This document shows, in pieces, positions 7,505 through 17,031 of a DNA stretch of 64,000 bases. Positions within the stretch are counted from its first letter, which is position 1; each line of letters begins with the position of its first letter. A program made the translations under genes and the position numbers. The DNA comes from Candidatus Omnitrophota bacterium (lineage in GTDB: Bacteria; Hinthialibacterota; Hinthialibacteria; Hinthialibacterales; Hinthialibacteraceae): the NCBI GenBank assembly GCA_013177805.1, contig JABLXU010000023.1, forward strand, positions 1-64,000, in the 5' to 3' direction. Below the pieces are notes generated by a model. That model was not told the origin of the DNA. It was given only the letters and a program-made list of their open reading frames with translations, and did no database searches.

Positions 7505-9442
7505 ATGAACCGTTTCCTTTCCCTGCTTCCCTTGATCCTGGCGGTTATCGTGCTGGTGACGCTTTTGGGGCTGCATGGGTGGCTGTTGTTGGCCGTCGCG
7601 TTGCATTTGCGGACCGTGGCCGCGGGGATGCTTCCCTTCCTCGCTTTTTTGCCCTGGGCGGACCGGCTGGTCAAGCGGATCGCGTCAAATGGCGCCCTCG
7701 AAACGGCGGACCGGATCCTTTACGCCGCGTTCGGCTCGTTCGCGCTGGCCTCCGCGTGCGCGTTTGGATTCCTGACACTTCATATCGCTTATCCCGCGGT
7801 CCTGCAAATCACTGCCGGGGGATTGGTGATTTGGCACTGGACATGGTGGCGGGAGACCCTGCGGCAAATCCTTCAATCTATAACCCTGCGCAACCGGGGT
7901 GTGATACCCTCTTCCGAAAAAATATTTTTAACCCTCGGCTTGCTCCTCGCGGGAGTGGCGGCGGTGATGCCCCCGTTGGATTACGACGCGCATGAATATC
8001 ATTTTCCTGTTCCCGGACAATATTTGAAAACCGGCGGTTGGCAGGCGTTCCCGCATAATGTATATGCCGCGTTCCCCATGAACGTGGAGTTGCTGTACAT
8101 GTGGCCGCTTTCCGCCGGGAGCACGGCTGGTTGCACGGTGGTGAACCTCTTGTTCGCGATGACCACGGCGCTGGGGGCGTGGCGGTTGTCGCGGATCTGG
8201 GGAATGCCACGCGATTCTCTGCTGGTTCCCCTCGTTTTTTTTTCCACCGGATTGGTGATCCGGCTGACCGCCCAGGGGAGCATCGATCTGGCGTTGTCGG
8301 CTTCCACCATGGTTTTGCTGGTGGCGTATGAACGGTTTCGTGAAGCACCACGGCGGAGCGGCGCGGTCATGATGGCGTTGGCGATGGGATACGCCTTCGG
8401 TTCCAAATACATCGCCGCGTTGTCCGTGGGATTGCCGTTCCTGGCGCTGCTGCTGGCCGATGGCGGGACCATTCGCGCGAAACGGTTGCTGATTCCCTTA
8501 CTCGCGGTATGGGCGGGCAGTGCGGCCTTATATCTGCCGTGGGCGGTCCGCAACGCCGTGTTGTATCACAATCCGGTTTATCCATTGCTGACCAATTGGC
8601 TTGGAGGAACACCCGCCTTTTTCGACGATGTCTTCCGCCGCGCCCATGCGGCCCCCTCCAGCGAGGGGGCCGGCATGTTGTGGCAATTCGCCGTGTTGCC
8701 TTTCCAGAAATCGCTGGCCGAATCGCTTCCCCTGGGCTTTTCACCGTTATGGCTGTTCGGGATTCCCGCGATCCTGCTCGCTCCCCGGAGCCACCCCGCT
8801 TACCGAACCGGGATCTTCCTCGGGACGGCGTATCTGGCCTGGTTTTTGGCTACGCAACGCAACGACCGCTTTCTGGCTTCGCTCTTGCCGTTGATGGCGC
8901 TGGCTGCGGCGTATGCCATCTATCCCGCCGGCTCCGCGCTGCGCATGAACACTTTCTCTCCCATGCTCCGCCGGTTGATGTTCGCTGTCGTGGCCTTCCA
9001 GTTGTGGGCGGCGGCCACCGCGCTGATCAATTCCGAAACGGCCGGGTATCTCATGACGCCGGGCCTGGAGGAGGAGTATCTCGCGGAGAGGTTGCCCCAT
9101 TACCGCGCCATCACCTGGCTGAACCGCAACCGGGACACGATGAAGGTGCGCCGGGTGTTGTTCATCGGAGAAGCACAGTCGTACGGGGCGGATTTCGACG
9201 TCATAGCACCGGTGGTGTTCAATCATCATCCTCTGGAGCAAGGCCTGGACCGCTCCGTGAGTCATATTCTCTACAATGGGTATGAGTTGGACCGGTTGCG
9301 TAAAGGTTACGGACCTTTGGGATGGAAACTCGGCGACACCTTGCAAACCTGGATCGATCAAGCCAAGGACCAATCTCTGCAACCCCTGTTCGACGCTTAC
9401 CCTCAAAATCCTGGCCGGATTGTGGTGTATGAAGTGAAATAA
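7505..9442 (+). CDS. Multi-spanning GT-C type glycosyltransferase (GT39/ArnT-like)
   Basis: The 645-residue protein is dominated by roughly a dozen hydrophobic helices. An acidic motif in the first long extracytoplasmic loop, PPLDYDAHEYHF near residue 160, fits the catalytic loop of GT-C enzymes that use polyprenyl-phosphate sugar donors. The C-terminal ~140 residues are soluble. The most likely role is transfer of a sugar from undecaprenyl-phosphate to a glycan or protein outside the membrane. A DPM1-like donor synthase is encoded 2.3 kb downstream. The ATG has a weak ribosome-binding site. Exact substrate and family number are unknown. Confidence 0.65.
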   Translation: MNRFLSLLPLILAVIVLVTLLGLHGWLLLAVALHLRTVAAGMLPFLAFLPWADRLVKRIASNGALETADRILYAAFGSFALASACAFGFLTLHIAYPAVLQITAGGLVIWHWTWWRETLRQILQSITLRNRGVIPSSEKIFLTLGLLLAGVAAVMPPLDYDAHEYHFPVPGQYLKTGGWQAFPHNVYAAFPMNVELLYMWPLSAGSTAGCTVVNLLFAMTTALGAWRLSRIWGMPRDSLLVPLVFFSTGLVIRLTAQGSIDLALSASTMVLLVAYERFREAPRRSGAVMMALAMGYAFGSKYIAALSVGLPFLALLLADGGTIRAKRLLIPLLAVWAGSAALYLPWAVRNAVLYHNPVYPLLTNWLGGTPAFFDDVFRRAHAAPSSEGAGMLWQFAVLPFQKSLAESLPLGFSPLWLFGIPAILLAPRSHPAYRTGIFLGTAYLAWFLATQRNDRFLASLLPLMALAAAYAIYPAGSALRMNTFSPMLRRLMFAVVAFQLWAAATALINSETAGYLMTPGLEEEYLAERLPHYRAITWLNRNRDTMKVRRVLFIGEAQSYGADFDVIAPVVFNHHPLEQGLDRSVSHILYNGYELDRLRKGYGPLGWKLGDTLQTWIDQAKDQSLQPLFDAYPQNPGRIVVYEVK

Positions 9443-9474
9443 TCTTACCGGAAATCAGTTCCTCTAGGCGCAAA

Positions 9475-9503
9475 ACGGGCGCGGCATAATCGGCCGCGCC
9501 CGT
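9475..9503 (-). terminator. Rho-independent terminator between convergent genes
   Basis: ACGGGCGCGGC (9475-9485) and GCCGCGCCCGT (9493-9503) form a perfect 11-bp stem with a 7-base loop. On the minus strand the stem is followed by TTTT, so it mainly serves the DUF1080 gene ending at 9542. On the plus strand it lies about 30 bases after the GT-C gene and may act there too. Confidence 0.65.
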
Positions 9504-9541
9504 CTTACAAGAACAGTCCGCACCCGGGAAGTATAGACCGA

Positions 9542-10267
9542 TTAATCCAACACTTTGATCTTGATATTGGTAAACAGTACCACATCAGTAGAATGATGGC
9601 ATTGCAAGGCGATAAAGCCCGCTTCGGGGAAGTTGTTCTTCTCGTCCGTCCAATCCAGGGTGAGTTGGCCATTCACCCAAAGCATGATGTGATTACCGAC
9701 AATGCGCACCCGCTGGTTGATCCACTTGCCTTCGTGAACTTCCATGAACGCATCCGGCTTCCAGTGGCCGTTTTCATCGACCAGCAAGTTTCCCGGGGCC
9801 ATGCCATAAATCCCCCCGGTGGGATTTTTCACGTCGTACGGGTCCACTTGGACCTCATATCCTTTCGGGAACGAGGATCCGGTTTTGACGCACCGTACGA
9901 AAATGCCGGAATTGCCGTAACGGAACTTCGGCACCCGGACGTCGTACGTGCAGACATCCCAACAGGCTTCGAAATTGGTGAATTTTTGGGCCGTGAAGAG
10001 GTGGCTGGGGCCTTTTTCGGCGATCAAGACACCGTCTACGATTTTCCACTCTCCCTTGAATTTTTCCGTATCGAATTCCCACCCATCGAAATTTTCGCCG
10101 TTGAACAGCAATTGCCACCCATCGGCCTTTTCCTGATCGGTCAAGGTGTTGAGCGGCGGCTTGGGGAAGTTCGTCGCCGGGATGGGGGCCGATTGCGAAT
10201 AGGCCAGAGAACCGGCGGCCAGTACCAGGCATGCCAAAATTAACGGGGTGATCCATGCGCGTCTCAT
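9542..10267 (-). CDS. Secreted DUF1080 (3-keto-disaccharide hydrolase-like) protein
   Basis: The start at 10267 is chosen because GGGAGGAAACC precedes the ATG and a clean signal peptide (MRRAWITPLILACLVLAAG) follows; this gives 241 residues. The mature domain matches DUF1080: GWQLLFNGENFDGWEF, WKIVDGVLIAEKG, RYGNSGIFVRC, YEVQVDP and WNQRVRIVGNHIMLWVNGQ-like text. The fold is a concanavalin-like sandwich. Members are common in Planctomycetes and Verrucomicrobia, and some act on 3-keto sugars made by Gfo/Idh/MocA dehydrogenases, three of which are encoded elsewhere in this window. The substrate here is unknown. It ends in a strong terminator. Confidence 0.85.
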   Translation of the reverse strand: MRRAWITPLILACLVLAAGSLAYSQSAPIPATNFPKPPLNTLTDQEKADGWQLLFNGENFDGWEFDTEKFKGEWKIVDGVLIAEKGPSHLFTAQKFTNFEACWDVCTYDVRVPKFRYGNSGIFVRCVKTGSSFPKGYEVQVDPYDVKNPTGGIYGMAPGNLLVDENGHWKPDAFMEVHEGKWINQRVRIVGNHIMLWVNGQLTLDWTDEKNNFPEAGFIALQCHHSTDVVLFTNIKIKVLD

Positions 10268-10459
10268 TGGTTTCCTCCCTGTGTTGAGAATCTTGGTCTC
10301 ACGAATCTTGTTTGTAACATTCTTCCCGCCGGGGCCGTTCGTCAAACGAATCAAAGGTCCCGCCGTTTACGCGGATTTCATTAAGCCTGAAGGGCTCATC
10401 CGTGTCTAGGTCCCTTCCTGGTCCACTGGCAAACGATGTAAAAATGTATCGCAAGGCTC

Positions 10460-11533
10460 CTAATTCCCGCCCTGGGTTCCGTCCTTCAGCACTTCGAACT
10501 TTACCGGATCGAATAACCGTACGACCTTGATTTTCTGGGCCGCGTCTTCGAGCCATTGCAGGAATCCTTCGGTTTTCTTCTTCTGCACCAGGATTTCGCG
10601 GACGAAGCCGCGCGCTTCCTCCAGCGATTGTTCATGGTCCGTGGACCAGATAATGTGGTAGCCATAATCGGTTTCCACCACGCCGCTGACTTCACCCTCC
10701 TTCAACGCGAAAGCCGCGTTCTTGAACGGTTCGTTGAGGCCCGGGCCTTCGCGCTCGAAGAATCCCAGGTCGCCACCCCGCGGCGCGGTTACTTTGTCAT
10801 CCGAATACCGCTGGGCCAGGCCGACGAAGGTCTTTGCCGGCTCGGGCCCCACCATTTTCAGCAATTCTTCCGCCCGTTGCCGCGCCTTTTCCCGCTTTTC
10901 CGGGCCTTCTTCCGCTTTGCACGCGACGAAAATATGGCAGGCCCGCATCACCTGGGGATACCGGAACGCGGCGTGGTTCTGGTAATAAAACTCCTTGATT
11001 TCGTCATCGGTGATGACGAAATCCCCGCCGCTGAATTTCTGGTTTTTCAGTTCTTCGATCCGCAGCCGGTCCCGGATGGTGTCTTTCACTTGGGCTTCGG
11101 TGAGATTCAGCGAAGTCATGAAGCGCTGGTACTGTCCGTCCCGCTGCAAGTTTTCCTTCAATTTTTTGAATTCCGCTTCCACCTGTTCTTCCGGCGGATC
11201 GGGGATTTCCTGCTCGGCCGAGTATTTCAACACGTAGATGTCGATGACCGATTTATACAGGTTGGGCGCGATCTTCTTGTAATACGCCTGCCCTTCCGGC
11301 GTGTCGAACTTCAGCCCCGCCTGCCCGAGCGCCACACGGCCCATGATTTCCAACTCGTGCAGGTACACCGGCTGGTCATTGATGATGGCGATCACCGGCT
11401 CGGACAACTGTTTCGCGCATCCCGAGGCCAATCCCACTGCCACCATCATTCCTGCCAGCCAGGGAATTCCGCTCCCAGCGAAGTGGGAAAAACGGAAAAC
11501 CGGGAAGACCTTGGCAAATCGTCTTTTCTTCAT
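10460..11533 (-). CDS. Parvulin-type peptidyl-prolyl isomerase lipoprotein (SurA/PrsA-like)
   Basis: Starting at the ATG at 11533, which has AGGAT upstream, the product is 357 residues. Lipobox LASGC places the modified Cys at residue 39. An N-terminal chaperone-like helical region (VSEPVIAIINDQPVYLHELE type) precedes a rotamase domain at about 195-310 with ACHIFVACK, FVGLAQRYSDD, GGDLGFFERE, FKNAAFALKEGEVSGVVETD and YGYHIIW. Such proteins catalyse proline isomerisation and help outer-membrane or secreted proteins fold in the periplasm. The C-terminus ends with a short helix. It stands alone, divergent from the GT2 gene. Confidence 0.88.
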   Translation of the reverse strand: MKKRRFAKVFPVFRFSHFAGSGIPWLAGMMVAVGLASGCAKQLSEPVIAIINDQPVYLHELEIMGRVALGQAGLKFDTPEGQAYYKKIAPNLYKSVIDIYVLKYSAEQEIPDPPEEQVEAEFKKLKENLQRDGQYQRFMTSLNLTEAQVKDTIRDRLRIEELKNQKFSGGDFVITDDEIKEFYYQNHAAFRYPQVMRACHIFVACKAEEGPEKREKARQRAEELLKMVGPEPAKTFVGLAQRYSDDKVTAPRGGDLGFFEREGPGLNEPFKNAAFALKEGEVSGVVETDYGYHIIWSTDHEQSLEEARGFVREILVQKKKTEGFLQWLEDAAQKIKVVRLFDPVKFEVLKDGTQGGN

Positions 11534-11712
11534 AGGATATCCTGTAACCGCCGGGAGCATGTGGCCTTCAAGCCATCCAGGCCGGCGCTTCCCGCCTTTT
11601 TCAGCGGCATCACGAAACCGGGAGGTCCCGCGTTCCGGATGGACGGGCCATCACCGCGAGTCAACCTAGTTTGGCAGCATTATAGAAGCGGACGAACGCG
11701 AAGCGAACGTGA

Positions 11713-12426
11713 ATGAATACCAACATCGTTGTTTTTTTGCCCACCTATAACGAAAAAGAGAATCTGCCCCTGGTGACGGAACGCCTTTTTTCGCTGGGAC
11801 TGGACCTCTCCATCCTCGTCGTGGACGATTCCTCCCCCGACGGCACCGGCGAAGCCGGCGACCGGCTGGCCGCGGAACATCCGGGCCGTTTCCGGATCAT
11901 ACACCGCGAGGGGCCGCGTGGCCGGGGCTGGGCCGGCATTGTGGGACTGCGCGAAGCCTCCCGCACCGGCTGCCAATACGCCGTGGAGATGGACGCCGAC
12001 CTCTCGCACGATCCCGATGAGCTCCCCCGCTTGCTTGAGGCGGCCCGCGGCGCGGACCTGGTGATCGGCTCCCGGTACATGGAGGGCGGTTCGGCGGAAA
12101 ATTTCGGCTGGTTCCGCAACCTGAACAGCAAAACCGCCCGTTTTCTCAGCGTGGTGATCTTGGGACTCCGCTACACCGATCCCACTTCCGGTTACCGGGT
12201 GTACCGGCGGGAAATCCTGGCCGACTTGCCGTGGGACCGCATGATCTCTCCCGGTCCCTCCATCGTCGAGGAGACCTTGTTCCACATTCAGCGCCGGGGA
12301 GCGCGGATCCTCGAAGTGCCTATAACCTATAAGGACCGCCGCCACGGCCAGACCAAAATCACTCCGGGAATCATCCTGCGATGGATAGTCACGCTCCTGA
12401 AAATCCGCTGGGCGGCGAAGCGCTAA
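11713..12426 (+). CDS. Polyprenol-phosphate mannosyltransferase-like GT2 (DPM1 family)
   Basis: The 237-residue soluble GT-A enzyme shows VFLPTYNEKENLP, ILVVDDSSPDGTG, the metal-binding region MDADLSHDP, SRYMEGG, and the TSGYRVYRR and VEETLFHIQRRG segments of dolichyl-phosphate mannose synthases. It likely makes a polyprenyl-phosphate sugar donor at the inner face of the membrane. Bacterial members of this type often lack a C-terminal membrane anchor, as here. The next gene, a GT-C membrane protein that could use such a donor, overlaps its 3-prime end by 46 bases, implying a functional pair. Confidence 0.88.
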   Translation: MNTNIVVFLPTYNEKENLPLVTERLFSLGLDLSILVVDDSSPDGTGEAGDRLAAEHPGRFRIIHREGPRGRGWAGIVGLREASRTGCQYAVEMDADLSHDPDELPRLLEAARGADLVIGSRYMEGGSAENFGWFRNLNSKTARFLSVVILGLRYTDPTSGYRVYRREILADLPWDRMISPGPSIVEETLFHIQRRGARILEVPITYKDRRHGQTKITPGIILRWIVTLLKIRWAAKR

Positions 12427-13919
12427 ATCCGCCGTCCGGATCCGCCTGGCTCGATCCGGTCCGCTGGCTGCAAGGGGCGGCGATCGGGGGATGCGTTCTT
12501 TACACGATTTTGTTTCTGTACCACGGCCTCGTCCTGGTGTGGTTTCCTTTCGACGTGGATAACAGCGAAGCCTGCCTGGTTTATCAAGGCCAACGCCTGG
12601 CCGAGGGATCGTTTCTCTACAAGCCTCTGAATCAAGAACCGTACCTGGCCGATAACTACCCGCCGTTGTATCCCGTGGTGTTGGCCTTGGGATTCAAACT
12701 CACCGGCCCGAATTTCCACTGGCCGCGCGCCGTGTCGCTGTCGGCCACGGTCCTGACCGCGGTGTTGATCGGATTTTGGACTTATCGCCGCACCCGGGAT
12801 CGAGCCTCTTCCTGGCTGGCCGGATTGATTTATCTCTCCTTCTATCACGTATACGACTGGGGCGCGCTGGCGCGGGTAGACGCGCTGGGCGTAGCGCTCG
12901 CAGTCACCGGATTGACGATATTCGAAACCCGCCGTTCCTGGACGGCCGCCCTATGGTTTTTCTTTCTCGCCCTGTTCACCCGGCAAACGCTATTCGCCGC
13001 GCCCCTAGCCGTTGCCGCTACCTTGGCCGGATCCTTTCACCGGAGAAGCGGCCTAGTCTTTTTAGCCTGCCTGGCGGGTGGCATGACGGCGCTGTATGGC
13101 GTGCTCGTGATACTCTCGTCCGGCGAAGCCTGGTATCATCTCATTGTTTATAATGCCAACGAATTCCGGTGGAGCGATGTGGGAGTGTACCTGCGCCAGT
13201 GGCTGATTCTCTACACAGTCTGGGGATGCGCGCCGCTGGTGATCCTCTTTTCCGAATTCCCTGGCCAAACAAACCAAGGCGCAAAACGTTCTCCCCTGCT
13301 TTTCTGGTATACGCTCTTCGCGCTGGGCGAGGCGGCCCTGTGCGGGAAGATCGGTTCCGCCCCGAATTACCTTTTGTCCTTGGTGACAGCCACAGCAGCG
13401 GGGATGGGCATTATTTACCACCAGGCGCGCGGCGGGACCAAGGAATCCCCTCATGGAACACCGGTCCCCGCATCCGTGCCGTTCGTGTTCTTGCTGGCCG
13501 CCACCGTATTGCAGATCGCGGCCACGTGGCATTGGCCGCACCGGATGGATTTCAGCTATACTCCCACCCGCGCCGACGCTCACGCGGGCCGGTTGCTGCA
13601 AAACGAGTTGCGCCGGACTCCCGGGCCGATTCTCTCCGACCGCGCGGGCGTGGCCCTGATGGCCGGTCATCCGCCCGTATACGAGCCGTTCATCGGCACG
13701 CAGCTGGTCCGGCAGGGATTGTGGGATCAGACGCCGCTCCTGGATCGTGTCGCGGTCCGCGCGTTTCCCAGGGTCATCCTGCAATTCAACCTGGAAGATG
13801 AAAACTGGGACCGGGAACGCTTCACACCCGAGCTCATCGCCGCCCTGCGCGAACATTACACCCGTACCCGCGCCTACGGCCCCTACCGGATATATGAACC
13901 GAAGCCGAAAGTTGAATAA
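12381..13919 (+). CDS. GT-C type membrane glycosyltransferase
   Basis: This 512-residue protein has about ten transmembrane helices. An early acidic loop reads WFPFDVDNSEACLVYQGQRL, and a YPPLYP motif occurs in the first large loop; both are typical of ArnT/PMT-like GT-C enzymes. A short soluble tail ends it. The chosen ATG lies inside the 3-prime end of the GT2 gene, so the two share 46 bases. A later non-ATG start after 12426 is possible because the first ~29 residues are not conserved-looking. The likely role is transfer of the sugar made by the preceding DPM1-like enzyme. The acceptor is unknown. Confidence 0.65.
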   Translation: MDSHAPENPLGGEALNPPSGSAWLDPVRWLQGAAIGGCVLYTILFLYHGLVLVWFPFDVDNSEACLVYQGQRLAEGSFLYKPLNQEPYLADNYPPLYPVVLALGFKLTGPNFHWPRAVSLSATVLTAVLIGFWTYRRTRDRASSWLAGLIYLSFYHVYDWGALARVDALGVALAVTGLTIFETRRSWTAALWFFFLALFTRQTLFAAPLAVAATLAGSFHRRSGLVFLACLAGGMTALYGVLVILSSGEAWYHLIVYNANEFRWSDVGVYLRQWLILYTVWGCAPLVILFSEFPGQTNQGAKRSPLLFWYTLFALGEAALCGKIGSAPNYLLSLVTATAAGMGIIYHQARGGTKESPHGTPVPASVPFVFLLAATVLQIAATWHWPHRMDFSYTPTRADAHAGRLLQNELRRTPGPILSDRAGVALMAGHPPVYEPFIGTQLVRQGLWDQTPLLDRVAVRAFPRVILQFNLEDENWDRERFTPELIAALREHYTRTRAYGPYRIYEPKPKVE

Positions 13920-14187
13920 ACCGGATCGAATGCCACGGCATTGAGCTCATTCGCCGCGCGATTCCCAGCCCATTCTGGATACGCCATCGATTCGGTTTAT
14001 CCGGGAAACAAGGACAACCGGCGTTCTTGGCCCAGGGATAACCGGATTCACTAACAAAATTGAACCGCACTTAACGATTTCCGGCCGGCGGATAGACTAT
14101 GCGGAGATGCCACGGTCACGATGTGAGCGGTTCCCACGCATACGGATGGCATGTTCGTCAGCGATTTCTGTCACAGGCAGGCGGTTC

Positions 14188-15603
14188 ATGGCAAAACCAG
14201 TCAACCTCTTGATTTCCACCTTGATCCCCGTCCTGATTTGGTTGCTTCCCGCGCCGGTTTTCCCCCTGGAGAACCTCACGGTGATCGAGCAGCGTATTCT
14301 GGCGATTTTCGCGCTGGCGTGTTTGTATTGGGTCTTAGAACCAATCCCCATTTACGCCACGTCCTTGCTGGTGATCTTTTTGGAGCTGGTCCTGGTGTCG
14401 GACCAGGGGTTCGCCTTGTTGCAGGCGGACAAGAATTCGCCGGAATTCGGCAGCCTGCTGGATTATAAGGAGATCTTGGGGACATTTTCGTCGCCGATCA
14501 TCATCCTCTTTCTGGGGGGGTTCTTCCTCGCCATGGCGACGAGCAAGTACCGGCTGGACATAAACCTGGCGCGGGTCTTGTTGAAACCCTTCGGCACGAA
14601 TCCGTGTTTCATCCTGCTGGGCGTCATGATCTTGACGGCCCTGTTCTCCATGTTCATGAGCAATACGGCCACCACCGCCATGATGTTCGCGATCATCCAT
14701 CCCGTCCTGAAATCGTTCCCCCCGGATGATAAGGGCCGCATGGGGGTAATCCTGGGGATTCCCTTCGCGGCCAACATCGGGGGCATCGGCACGCCGATCG
14801 GGACGCCGCCCAACGCGATCGCCCTGAAATACCTGACCGGTCCGGACGCGATCTCGTTCGGGGAGTGGATGGGATTTGCGCTTCCCTACGTCTTATTCAT
14901 GCTGGGGGTGGTGTGGATCGTGTTGCTCCGCCGGTTTCCCTTTCAAACCCGCGAAGTGAATTTGACGATCGAAGGCCAGTTTTTAAAACACGGGAAAGCG
15001 ATGGTGTTGTATATCACCTTTGCCGTGACCATCCTGTTGTGGCTGACCGAATCCCTGCACGGCATGAATGCGTACGTGGTGGCGGTGATCCCGGTGGCGG
15101 TGCTTTCCATCACCCAGGTGATCACGAAGGAGGATCTCAAACGGATCAGTTGGGATGTGCTATGGCTGGTGGCCGGCGGCATCGCGCTGGGAATGGGTCT
15201 GGAAAAATCCGGGCTCTCCCGCAATCTGGTGGAAAGCATTCCGTTTCAAGTCTTGTCACCCACCCTGATTGTGCTGATTTGTTCACTGTTCACCTATGCC
15301 ATCGCCAATTTCATGTCGCATACCGCCGCCGCGAACTTGGTGCTGCCGATTGTGGCCGCGCTCAGCCTGAATCTGGACAGCTTGGCCCCCTTGGGAGGCG
15401 CCCGCCTGCTGGTGTTGACGGTGGCTTTCACCGCCTCGCTGTCAATGGTGTTGCCGATCAGCACCCCGCCCAACGCCATCGCGTACGCCAGCGGCTTGAT
15501 CACCACGCGGGACATGAGCGCCGCGGGATTGCTCATCGGCTTGCTGGGCTTGGGCGCGATCTATCTGCTCATGTATATTCTTCGTATGGTCCACTATCTG
15601 TAA
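14188..15603 (+). CDS. SLC13/DASS family anion permease
   Basis: Starting at the ATG at 14188 the protein has 471 residues and about 11-12 membrane segments. The two SNT-type motifs of the divalent-anion/sodium symporter family are clear: MFMSNTATTAMM and, in the second half, FMSHTAAANLVLP, with GTPIGTPPNAIAL and ISTPPNAIAYA nearby. These residues line the sodium and carboxylate or sulfate sites. It probably imports dicarboxylates, sulfate or a similar anion using sodium. Upstream in-frame codons are poor in hydrophobic character and lack a ribosome-binding site. The kinase gene follows after 24 bases, suggesting co-transcription. Confidence 0.88.
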   Translation: MAKPVNLLISTLIPVLIWLLPAPVFPLENLTVIEQRILAIFALACLYWVLEPIPIYATSLLVIFLELVLVSDQGFALLQADKNSPEFGSLLDYKEILGTFSSPIIILFLGGFFLAMATSKYRLDINLARVLLKPFGTNPCFILLGVMILTALFSMFMSNTATTAMMFAIIHPVLKSFPPDDKGRMGVILGIPFAANIGGIGTPIGTPPNAIALKYLTGPDAISFGEWMGFALPYVLFMLGVVWIVLLRRFPFQTREVNLTIEGQFLKHGKAMVLYITFAVTILLWLTESLHGMNAYVVAVIPVAVLSITQVITKEDLKRISWDVLWLVAGGIALGMGLEKSGLSRNLVESIPFQVLSPTLIVLICSLFTYAIANFMSHTAAANLVLPIVAALSLNLDSLAPLGGARLLVLTVAFTASLSMVLPISTPPNAIAYASGLITTRDMSAAGLLIGLLGLGAIYLLMYILRMVHYL

Positions 15604-15627
15604 CCCGGCGCGACCGGACAGCCGCTT

Positions 15628-17031
15628 ATGAACCGGCCCAACCCCTCCCGTTCCTATACCGTCCCCGCCAACCTGCCCTGGCTGATCGAGACGTACTTTT
15701 CCAATCCGGCCAAGCGTCTGCGGCTGAAAAAAGGCGACGTATTGATGCGGCAGGGCGAATACAATGACCGGTTGTATTTGATCATCTCGGGGACGCTCTG
15801 CGGGTATATCCAGAATCCGGACGGCAGCCAGAGTGAAACCTTCCGCTCCACCAAGAACCTGTTTGTGGGTGGCCCCAGTTACTTTTCCAAACTGTACACG
15901 GCCTTCACCACGGTGATCGCGGCGGAAGATTCGGAAGTAGCCTATATCGATCCAAACCAGGAGCCGGTATTCGATGGGCAAACAGCCTCGCTGGCCGAGC
16001 AGTTCATGCCCGTCCTGGTGATTGAACTGATCCACCGGCAACACCGTATCCAAACCATCGCCTTCGAGAAAGAGAAAACGCTCCGGGCGTTGATCCACTC
16101 GGAGAAGATGGCCTCCCTGGGGAAAATCGCGGCGGGAATCGCCCATGAATTGAACAACGCCGTGGCGGTGTTGATCCGGAACAGCGAATGGCTCAGCCAA
16201 ACGATCGCCAAGCGGTTGCGGCGGCAGGATCCGGCGTATTACGAATATTTCGCGACCGGCCTGGACAAGGGCCGGTGCGTCTCCAGCGCGGAAGCCCGCG
16301 CCCACGCCCAGCAACTGAAGACCGCATTTCCCATCCGGGAAGAACTGGCCGCCAAGATCGCCCATACCGGCATCAGCGCAGAACGGGTTGAACGCCTGGC
16401 GGACAAGGATCCCGCTGAAATCGAGAAAATCCTCGATTTTTGGGAAATCGGAGCCACGCTCAACGACATGATCATCGCCGCCCGGCACGCGGCGCATGTC
16501 GTGCGCTCCATCAAGGATTTAGGCGCGCAGCAACCGGAACGCCAGCCCGGCCTGTTGCTCAATGATTGTCTCCGGGAAGCCTTGACCTTACTGGCCAGCC
16601 CGTTGCGCGTGGTGGCGGTCGAACTGGACCTTGCCCCCCTGCCCGCCATCACCGGGAACCGGGGCGAGTTCGTGCAGATGTTCATCAATCTCATTCAGAA
16701 CGCGTGTGAAAGCATGGCAGCCGCCCGGAGCCCAAATCCCACGGTTCGCATCCGTTCGCTGATTCAGGACGATGAAATCCAAATCCAAATCGAGGACAAC
16801 GGGCCGGGCATTCCTCCCGATGTTCTCCCCCGGATTTTCGAACCCACGTTGACCACCAAGTCGGACCGGAGGTCGGTGGGTCTGGGGCTGGGACTCACGA
16901 TCGTCGAACGGCTGATCCACAGTTACGGCGGCCACACCACGGTGACGAGCCGTCCGGGCCAAACGGTTTTCACGCTTCATATACCAAGGGGAAACGACCA
17001 TGGGAAAGCCTCGAATTCTCATCGTGGATGA
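15628..17031 (+). CDS. Sensor histidine kinase with N-terminal cyclic-nucleotide-binding-like domain
   Basis: The 467-residue soluble kinase has a Crp-like cNMP-binding domain at about 18-115 (LKKGDVLMRQGEYNDRLYLI, ISGTLCGYI). The dimerisation helix GIAHELNNAVAVL has phospho-acceptor His173, and the HATPase domain shows the N box MFINLIQNACESM, G1 IEDNGPGIPP and G2 GLGLGLTIVERLIHSYGG. There is no membrane segment, so the signal is cytoplasmic. An extra helical insert of ~80 residues separates the His helix from the next DHp-like helix, making the DHp region much longer than usual. Its 3-prime end overlaps the response regulator by 32 bases, and it follows the SLC13 permease closely. Confidence 0.85.
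   Translation: MNRPNPSRSYTVPANLPWLIETYFSNPAKRLRLKKGDVLMRQGEYNDRLYLIISGTLCGYIQNPDGSQSETFRSTKNLFVGGPSYFSKLYTAFTTVIAAEDSEVAYIDPNQEPVFDGQTASLAEQFMPVLVIELIHRQHRIQTIAFEKEKTLRALIHSEKMASLGKIAAGIAHELNNAVAVLIRNSEWLSQTIAKRLRRQDPAYYEYFATGLDKGRCVSSAEARAHAQQLKTAFPIREELAAKIAHTGISAERVERLADKDPAEIEKILDFWEIGATLNDMIIAARHAAHVVRSIKDLGAQQPERQPGLLLNDCLREALTLLASPLRVVAVELDLAPLPAITGNRGEFVQMFINLIQNACESMAAARSPNPTVRIRSLIQDDEIQIQIEDNGPGIPPDVLPRIFEPTLTTKSDRRSVGLGLGLTIVERLIHSYGGHTTVTSRPGQTVFTLHIPRGNDHGKASNSHRG

Noticed and set aside
10556..11716. 386-codon plus-strand frame.
   Set aside because: Antisense shadow of the parvulin lipoprotein gene, which has a lipobox and rotamase motifs.
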